A stretch of DNA of 64,000 nucleotides from Davidsoniella eucalypti (taxonomy: Eukaryota > Ascomycota > Sordariomycetes > Microascales > Ceratocystidaceae): contig RMBW01000081.1 of assembly GCA_004009845.1 (NCBI GenBank), positions 62,001 to 126,000 of the forward strand. The letters are read 5' to 3'. The notes beneath the pieces are model-generated. The model saw only the letters and a list, made by a program, of their open reading frames with translations, had not been told where the DNA came from and did not search any database. Made by a program: the position numbers and the translations under genes. How positions within the stretch are numbered: position 1 is the first letter of the stretch; each line of letters opens with the position of its first letter. Positions 57,167 to 64,000 of this stretch are shown here, one piece after another.

Positions 57167-57505
57167 TTTGACAAAGATACAATGCACTTGTCAATCAATG
57201 AGATAATGGAATAGCCGGCTTCATTCTTCGACATAGCGTAGCGTTTGAACCCGACATTTTTCTACAAGGGTCCCAATCAACAAATTCTTATCGATAAGGA
57301 CTAAATTTATGTCCCCACTAATCTTCGTTAAACCTGCCGAAAAAATAATCGCCGGGATGCTTTTCATCTAATGACATCGGTCATAGTTGGGTTGACAAAT
57401 CCGAACAGCCTGCTTGATATCCAAGCCTATCTTTTGCTTCCCACGTCGATATCAACATTGTTTGCTGCACATCAACACCCTATCACACACCTTTAATCTA
57501 TACCT
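57167..57505. promoter_or_regulatory. Divergent promoter, RRP36 and FCP1-domain gene
   Basis: 339 bp between divergent starts. Contains CTTATCGATAAG at 57287-57298, the same palindrome as upstream of PWP2. Confidence 0.6.
57287..57298. promoter_or_regulatory. 12-bp palindrome CTTATCGATAAG upstream of RRP36
   Basis: Starts 121 bp upstream of the RRP36 ATG and 208 bp upstream of the divergent FCP1-domain gene. Identical to 25227-25238. The flanks are also AT-rich with AAATT on the left in both. Confidence 0.55.
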
Positions 57506-58564
57506 ATGCAAGCTCTCCGTTTAGCGTATCGTTGTGCCCCGCCGTCTCTGTCTTCTTCAGTGTCGGCGTGCCATACTCTGTCTATACGCTTCTTATCGAA
57601 TAGCCGCGGCCGTGCTGTGAAAAGAGCACCAGAGACACCGAAACTCTCAGATGCAGAGCGTATCTCATACAGAAGAAATTACGCCAAAGTTTCCAGTGTG
57701 CCCAAAATCAAAGGCAATATACAGAGCTTCAGAAAACCCTCCACGTGGAACACTGGATCCAGAAACATGAGTTCCAAACAGAGAGACGCCATCTTCCAAG
57801 CCAGGCTCAATTTCATTAAGGACCAGGGACGGCTATTTCAACAAGATCCAGAACAAAATGGATCGTCAAACGACAATGCCGAACAGTCGGCCGAGCGTCC
57901 ATATGAAGTACCAAGCGCCGCATCCGGTGGTGTCCCCGAAGCCTCTGCAAAGTACATAGAACAAGCCAGCCTCCCACCCTCCGAACTTGCTGCTCCGCGT
58001 CGTATTCTAGTCGTGCTCGATCTCAACGGCACCCTCCTCCACCGTCCGAGCCGACGCAAACCCACAACCTTTGTCGAGCGCCCCCACACGCGCCAGTTCT
58101 TGCGCTATCTAGTCAAGAACTTCAGCGTCGCCGTATGGTCCTCGGCAAAACCCGATAATGTGAGCATCATGGTGACTCATCTCTTCAAGCCTTCCGAACG
58201 TCTCAAGCTAGTCGCTGTCTGGGGTCGTGATAAGTTTGGCTTGACGAAAAATGATTACGATTCTCGTGTTCAGGTCTATAAGCGTTTGGCTCTTCTCTGG
58301 AAAGATGAGATTGTTCAGTCACGTTACCCGCTTCCAGGCGGTGCCTGGGATCAGACTAATACGGTCTTAGTCGACGATTCTCTAGAGAAGGCTCGTAGTG
58401 AGCCATTCAACTTGATACAGATTCCCGAGTTTGATGGCGCGAGGGAGGACACACATGTGCTGCCACAAGTACATGACTACTTGAATGCTCTGTCCATCCA
58501 GGCTGATATCAGTCAATACATTAACAAAACTCCATTCAAGAGAGATGCAAACTTTGTTTTATAG
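57506..58564 (+). CDS. FCP1/NIF-domain HAD-type protein, possibly mitochondrial
   Basis: Single-exon 352-residue protein. The N-terminal 40 residues are Arg/Ser-rich with few acids (RLAYRCAPPSLSSS, RFLSNSRGRAVKR), fitting a mitochondrial presequence. An FCP1-homology domain spans about 165-340: motif I is LVVLDLNGTLLHR, then RPHTRQFLRYLVKNFSVAVWSS, GRDKFGLT and VLVDDSLEKA. The expected DxDxT is D172-L-N174-G-T, so the second Asp, the general acid/base of HAD phosphatases, is Asn. This argues for an altered or lost phosphatase activity, as in Tim50-like proteins, but no membrane span is seen, so I do not call it Tim50. Similar DLNGT proteins are common in fungi and lack a known role. Confidence 0.78.
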   Translation: MQALRLAYRCAPPSLSSSVSACHTLSIRFLSNSRGRAVKRAPETPKLSDAERISYRRNYAKVSSVPKIKGNIQSFRKPSTWNTGSRNMSSKQRDAIFQARLNFIKDQGRLFQQDPEQNGSSNDNAEQSAERPYEVPSAASGGVPEASAKYIEQASLPPSELAAPRRILVVLDLNGTLLHRPSRRKPTTFVERPHTRQFLRYLVKNFSVAVWSSAKPDNVSIMVTHLFKPSERLKLVAVWGRDKFGLTKNDYDSRVQVYKRLALLWKDEIVQSRYPLPGGAWDQTNTVLVDDSLEKARSEPFNLIQIPEFDGAREDTHVLPQVHDYLNALSIQADISQYINKTPFKRDANFVL

Positions 58565-59072
58565 ATTGTCAACACTAATTTCTACCTAATACCTATGGGG
58601 TTGGTTAGTTATAAACACCACAATAGACATACTTTTATAACTGGAATTCAAACTCTATTCAAGGTTATTGCACTTGCATACTACACACTCATTAACTAGA
58701 GACTCATATACATCAACACACGGATAAACATACCCGTAACGTGCCAAGAAACTAATGAAATTGTGGTGAAAGGGACTGTCGGCCCTGTTGTGCTCGTTAT
58801 TATGATTAGCAGACAGCTAGATCGCCTCCCTACCAGCAAAAATCTCAACTTGAATAACTAAACTATTCCCAAGGTTAATTATTCCCAAGGTTACCTATTC
58901 GTACTACGGCCATATTGTTTCATCCACTGCTTTGCCGAGCATTTCCCTAGCCCTATGTTACTCATGAAATGTATGTCCTCATTTTTCGACTATTATCAGC
59001 GTCAATATTTTTGTGATCTTTGTTCAAATTTTTTTTCATTCGTTGTTGGTCAGTAAAAGACTATGGCGTCGC
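58565..59072. other. Convergent 3' region
   Basis: 508 bp between the FCP1-domain gene and the end of eEF1B-gamma. It contains a tandem near-repeat TTCCCAAGGTTA (two copies, about 58866-58892). No gene recognised. Confidence 0.45.
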
Positions 59073-60704
59073 TTATTTGAAGACCTTGCCGGAGGCATGA
59101 GCGTACTCCTTGCCATCGACGGTAGTGGGCTTATCCCACGACCACTGAGCATCAACGAAGGCCTTGTCAGCCTCGTTGGTGGGGTCGAGCTTGGTGAACT
59201 CGTACGACTCGTAGTCGGGAGCGACGTCGAAGACGGGCAGGTAGTCATCACCACGGATGACGAAAGCACCTTGAATGACAGAAGCGTTGTTCTCGCCGTA
59301 GACAGAAGCGGAACCGAAAAGGTACTTGCGAGAGCCCTCCAGACGGTTGTTGAAGCCACCAATCAGGTTGTTGGACATGAAGGTGAGGGTAAGCTCATCG
59401 TTGTACTTGTACTGAACCTTCCAGATGGTGTACTCGTTGAAGGGAACGGTCTTCCAGAAGTACTCCATAGCAGCGGGGGTCTCGTTGTTGGAGTAGAAAC
59501 GCTTCCACTCGTCCAGGGGGTAAGAGGCACGGGGAAGAGCCTCGAGGGGGTGCTTGGGCTTGGGGGCCTCAGCGGGCTCCTCAGCGGCGGGGGCAGCAGG
59601 GGCAGCAGCCTTCTTCTCCTTCTTGGGAGCATCAGCCTTCTTGGGGGCGACGTTGGTCAGCTTAGGAGTCTCGAGAGGCTCCAGAGGGGCAGCGACAGCC
59701 GAGTAGATGGGCTGGGCAGTGATGGTAGCGAACCAGCGCGAGGTAGCGGGGTACTCAGCGCGGAACTTGGCATCGAAGAAGTACTCGAAACCGCGAGAGA
59801 TCAGACCAGCAGAGAACAGATCAGCCAGGGTAATGCGCTCACCAACCAGGAAGGTGTTGTTGACCAGGTGGTCCTCAATGACCTTGACGATCTTCAGAGT
59901 TTGAGCAGCAGCGTCATCAATGTTCTTCTTGTTGTAAGGCTCCTTGCCCAGCAGAGGTAGGAACCAGCGGCCCAGTGTGGGAAGGACCTCAGAGTTGAAG
60001 TAGGACATCCACTTCAGGATGGAAGCGTAGCTAAGGAATGACATGTAAGAAACGTGTACGACAGTATAGGATACGAAATAGCGAACTTACTCCTGCTTGG
60101 TCTTACCCAGAAGGGTGGTCTTCTCGTTCTGAGAAGCGACTATTGACTTGTTAGCTCAGTGTCACACTGTGATTGCGTGTTGAGACATCATGACAAGATA
60201 TTGCACAACCAGCTTGGTGTGTAATAACAAATAAAATTGAGCAACAATGATCAGAATAGTGAATATCCGCACGAATACCTCGGACAGGGATAACTGAATA
60301 TAAAATTCATTCGTTCATCATGTTGGTGTTGCTGCTCAACCCCTCTTATCTGGTGGACAATGGAGGGTTATAGCGGGGTAGCGGAGGTCGACTCAAAGAC
60401 TTACTGTAGACGGCAATGGCGATAGCCTCAGACAGAGTGTATCCATCCTCGGTGATGAGGGCGGGGATCTTGCCCAGACCGTGAGCAGTCAAGTGCTCAG
60501 CGGTAGGGTTGCCGGCCTCGGCCTCAACGACGGTGAGGTCGATGTTGTTGGCCTTGGCGACAGCCAGGATAGCAGTGGCACGGGGGTTGCCCTGAAGTCG
60601 AAAAACACGGGCATCGTCAGCAATCAAGCCGCAGAAAAGCACGAAATCCGATCAACGCGAGAGAAATAACTCACAGCACGGGTGAAGAGCTTGCCGAAAG
60701 CCAT
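59073..60704 (-). CDS. Elongation factor 1B gamma (eEF1B-gamma)
   Basis: Subunit of the eEF1B nucleotide-exchange complex that recharges eEF1A with GTP. Exons 60675-60704, 60405-60591, 60091-60139 and 59073-60030 give 407 residues, as expected. The N-terminal GST-like domain (MAFGKLFTRA-GNPRATAILA, then LSEAIAIAVY), GST C-domain (FLVGERITLADLFSAGL), Lys/Ala/Pro-rich linker and C-terminal EF1G domain (PLDEWKRFYSNNE, NNLIGGFNNRLE, ending YAHASGKVFK) are all visible. Codon use is strongly biased to C-ending codons compared with neighbours, and the leader is pyrimidine-rich; both indicate high expression. The long antisense frame at 59013-59960 is a by-product of this bias. Confidence 0.97.
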
Positions 60705-61146
60705 TGTGACGACTGTTTACGACTCAACGGGTGAAAAAAAGGGTGGTATTTGGTGAGAATTCTCTGAAGAGCAGAAGAAGAAGAGGAGAAAAAGGAAGAG
60801 AAGAAAGAGGACTGAACGGCCTTTTTGGCTTCGATTCAGAATTTTTTTAAGGTGGAGTTCTGATGCTTTATTGCTGGGACATAGATAGCCCCGCTATTGG
60901 CAGGTGGCTGAACCCAATTAGAGACTGTGGCGAATCACGTGGTCGTACAAAGAGCAATGAGGCGTGAGGCTGACAAACAGCCGGGCCTGACGATGTTTTT
61001 TTTTGCTGAGCTAGCGGGCGCATCAGGAACTATCACGACCCTGCTAGTATAACGACCCCTCCGACGCCCACTCTGACACGCATTGCACCAACCCTGCACC
61101 CTCTGGCTCCTTCCCTGTCTATACGCTGAGGGTTCCTACTGTTGAA
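60705..61146. promoter_or_regulatory. Divergent promoter, eEF1B-gamma and MRPS9
   Basis: 442 bp between divergent starts. On the eEF1B-gamma side a purine tract (60764-60812, pyrimidine-rich on the gene strand) fits the leader of a strongly expressed fungal gene. A CACGTG core lies near 60937-60942. Confidence 0.55.
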
Positions 61147-62190
61147 ATGAGGGCTTTCGGCTTTAGTGCCCGTCAGCTGCGCACCCTGCGCCCGTCTATC
61201 CCGGTGCAGCCCGGAACGGCCGTCCCCGCCGCGATCCGGCTGTACTCGAGCGCTACTCAGACATCACCCACAACTTCCGGAACTGGCGAGACCCGCACTC
61301 GCGGTCGTCAGCGGCTGATTGTGCCAGATCTCGACAACTATGGCAAGCCTAAGATCCAGGCCGCCGAACCCTTGCCGCTCGAGGAAATCCGGTACGCTCG
61401 TATGGTGCCTGCGTCCCCTGGTTATTTCTCTCGTCACCCATTCTTTTCCGAGGGCTTGGTCGAGCTGCAGACTCTCAAAACCCGGTATCAAGATCTGCCT
61501 AGAATAACAGCCACTGATAAGCTGCTTGTGCAATGGAGAACTCTGGAGGACCATATCACTGTTACCCAAGAGCCTATCCGTGCTGTAGAGTACAAGCAGG
61601 CCATCGACATCTGTGAGGAGCTTATGCTTATCCATCCCGCAGTTATTCCACAAGAGGTCTCACTTGTGTTAGGCAAGTGGAAGGCCGAGGTTACTGAATC
61701 GATTGAGTACAGACGGCCACATAACATCGATCAGATGGGCCGGTCACTAGGTGTTGGCAAGAGAAAGTCTTCAACTGCTCGCGCATGGATTGTTGAGGGG
61801 ACTGGGGAGGTGATCATCAATGGCAAGCCCATCATCGAGGCTTTCGGTCGCATCCATGATCGTGAGAGTGCTCTGTGGTCTCTTCATGCCACAAAGCGTA
61901 TGGACAAGTACAATGTGTTTGCCATTGTCCAGGGTGGTGGTACCACTGGACAAGCCGAGTCTCTTGCCCTAGCAGTTTCCAGAGGCTTGCTTGGCCATGA
62001 GCCAGCACTGAAGGCTGCTCTAAGAACAGGTATGTGCAATTCCTTGAAAAACATCATCATCGTATGTTGCTCTAGTTACTGACTATGTATCATTTTAGCT
62101 GGCTGTGTTACCCAGGATTCTCGCAAAGTCGAAAGAAAGAAGCACGGCCACGTCAAGGCCAGAAAGATGCCTGCCTGGGTCAAGCGTTAA
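61147..62190 (+). CDS. MRPS9: Mitochondrial ribosomal protein S9
   Basis: Small-subunit protein uS9 of the mitochondrial ribosome. Exons 61147-62029 and 62099-62190 (69-bp intron) give 324 residues. An Arg-rich presequence covers about residues 1-30. A mitochondria-specific N-terminal extension has YARMVPASPGYFSRHPFF. The uS9 domain starts SLGVGKRKSSTARAWIVEG and includes INGKPIIEAFGRIHDRE, AIVQGGGTTGQAESLALAVS and the tail DSRKVERKKHGHVKARK, ending WVKR. The usual uS9 C terminus (FQWSKR type) is replaced by PAWVKR. The splice restores the conserved ALRTAG segment. Confidence 0.96.
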
Positions 62191-64000
62191 GTTTTTCTTG
62201 TTATACTCGATATATACCATACCACATCATCACACATCCCAGAAGCTCATGGTTGAGCCCCTGGATCGTCTTATCACAGCTGGAAGGCTGTGTATATGGG
62301 CCTATTTAAATAATACTGCATTGCTTCTTCTTGTCTATCCATCTTGATAGATGTATGGAAACTCAGGTGAGGAGTCTCCATAGCCAACGTTTCCAAAATC
62401 TAAACAACCAAATCAAATTAAAAAGCTGTCATTCGGTCAGAGACGCCCGAACATCAGCCGGGCTTTGGCTGAACCCTCAATGCGCCCTGTATTATTGATA
62501 TGTATTCTCGTTGTACTTATAGCTATGAAACCTGTATTGATTCATTTTTATCCAGATCATAATAATTGTGTTGGTTGTTTATGTCTTGTCAAACTATCAC
62601 CTCTAGCAGGATTGGTTACATATCTACCAAGGCCTCAAAATTGAAACTAAAACTGTTCGATTGTTACAGGTCCGTTCTCTCGCACGGTAACTCCTGACTA
62701 ATAAACAGTCAAATTAGTTACTCTCGTCCCAGCACTGAAAGTCTTGTGATTGTCTGTCTGACGCTATCATGTTCATTGGCCAATTTCCCTAATTCTCGAA
62801 GGTTCTGTGTCCAGATTCTTACAGGTCATATTGCCCCTCCAACAGTAGCAGCGATGGTCCTCGTTGTATGAGCTACTCTTACCCTTCTTCGCATTCCCCC
62901 ACTCCTCATAGAACCAGCTAATATTAGATGTCTAAAAGGGCCTGGTCGCTCCGTTGACCCCCGTTTATACTGGCCATCACTGGGCACTGATAGGGCAGAA
63001 ATCAAAGACTATGTCTTTCCCAGTGTCCAGGTCGCCGGGTTCGCGCCTTTGCGAATGTATTTGCCTTTAAATGTTTCAAAAGGGTCTCTCTACTCTGGCC
63101 AGGAGAAACATACCATTGAATTTTGCATCTGGCTAGAACAACATGCATGATATTACTTGATCCGGAAACTCTCTACCTTGCGCCGATGTTTTCTATTCAC
63201 GTTAGATTGTGTATGTGCTGAGCATTTAATCACACGTGGAATACTAGCGTAAATCACAATCCCAGGGCCTTGGTACATGGCGCTCGGTTGAACTTCTTGT
63301 CAGCCATCAATAGGCCGTTCAGTCACTATCGGCTGTCTAATGGCTATGATTGGTTGTTAAGATAAAACCCTTCACTAGAGCTAATTTCCAGATACGATGG
63401 GAACGGGACTAGTAGTAAAGTCGGCCGACTAGCCAAATACATAGTTGCGTCATTGGCATCAAGAATAGCATACGATAAGGTCATATACATGTAATGTAAC
63501 ATATTTACGTCCAGTTCTTTTCAACTTTTAGAGCTCCATTTCCATCTTGATAAAAATGATTTATAAAAAAAAAAACTTCCAGTTCTTTGGTCCCAGCAGG
63601 GCTCACACAAGATTTGATTTGCTTTACGGAACCAATGTCCGAATATCGGTGCTCACTTGATGAGCCTAGTTCTTGTCTTACTTATAGTACGGTTGAAAGG
63701 ATGGCGATTGTCTTACTAAGTAGAACAGGCGAGATCCGAATAAACGCCCATCATCATTTTATCTAGAAAAAATGGAGGGAAGCTATTATTTTGATTGTTT
63801 TGGAGGCGTGAATCTAGCCATCGTCCTATTCGTACACTTCGACGAATTGGGCTGCCACCGCTTCCAAGACTTCTTTTCATGCCTGGTAGGATAAAGGCCC
63901 AAACCCATTCAAGCGGACCATTCATCGTCATTCTTGCGGTCTGGTTGTTTTCTGGTAAATAAAATGTGTTTGAGTGAGAAGTCAAAAACTGACCCCATGA
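62191..64000. other. Terminal 1.8-kb region without supported gene
   Basis: After the 3' end of MRPS9 there is no recognisable coding sequence. A minus-strand frame at 63716-63985 has no family resemblance. I looked for tRNA-like B boxes on both strands and found none convincing. Confidence 0.5.

Noticed and set aside
59013..59960. 315-codon open frame on the plus strand
   Set aside because: Antisense shadow of eEF1B-gamma; it arises from the strong C-ending codon bias of that gene and has low-complexity Val/Leu/Gly sequence.
63716..63985. Minus-strand frame of 89 codons
   Set aside because: No recognisable content or splice continuation.

Overview
The window is nuclear DNA of a filamentous ascomycete. 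Nearly every gene carries short spliceosomal introns (about 45-230 bp, one near 500 bp) with GTAAGT/GTATGT-type donors. The gene set (septin Cdc12/AspC, Zn2Cys6 factor, questin-oxidase-like enzyme, FunK1 kinase, GPI-anchored PEBP protein, Ubp15) is typical of Pezizomycotina. I cannot fix the class from sequence alone. Gene structures were rebuilt by joining open frames at splice sites that restore conserved protein sequence. Reading phase was checked at every junction.

Layout. 1-17 kb: a block of single-copy genes (SET/NAP histone chaperone, an unnamed membrane protein, a CDK9/BUR1 kinase, acetoacetyl-CoA synthetase, a Zn2Cys6 factor) lies between two near-identical inverted repeat arms (1-596 and 16373-16981). 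17-22 kb: a FunK1 fungal kinase gene abuts the right arm, followed by a seven-exon questin-oxidase-like gene. 22-33 kb: PWP2 and the septin CDC12 diverge, then a 3-kb gene-poor gap, then a mitochondrial PDK-type kinase. 35-41 kb: the deubiquitinase UBP15/USP7 and a secreted PEBP-like protein. 44-62 kb: a dense housekeeping stretch with YJU2, KIN17, SPT4, POP8, PPP5, ESS2, COQ8, RRP36, an FCP1-domain protein, eEF1B-gamma and mitochondrial ribosomal protein S9. The last 1.8 kb shows no supported gene.

Functional themes. Several neighbours act in transcription elongation, splicing and RNA processing (BUR1, SPT4, YJU2, KIN17, ESS2, POP8). PWP2 and RRP36 both act in early 18S rRNA processing, and both have the same 12-bp palindrome about 110-120 bp upstream of the start codon. 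AACS, the PDK-type kinase, COQ8 and MRPS9 belong to central and mitochondrial metabolism; they are scattered and I do not see a metabolic gene cluster.

Most worth checking: the inverted repeat with a mosaic divergence pattern and a probable second FunK1 copy just beyond the left edge; a single in-frame TAG splitting the BUR1 C-terminal tail, with 181 open codons after it; a peroxisomal SKL terminus on acetoacetyl-CoA synthetase; the shared PWP2/RRP36 palindrome; and a GC-AG intron plus a 42-nt exon in the questin-oxidase-like gene. I found no CRISPR array, tRNA, rRNA or recognisable transposase gene.
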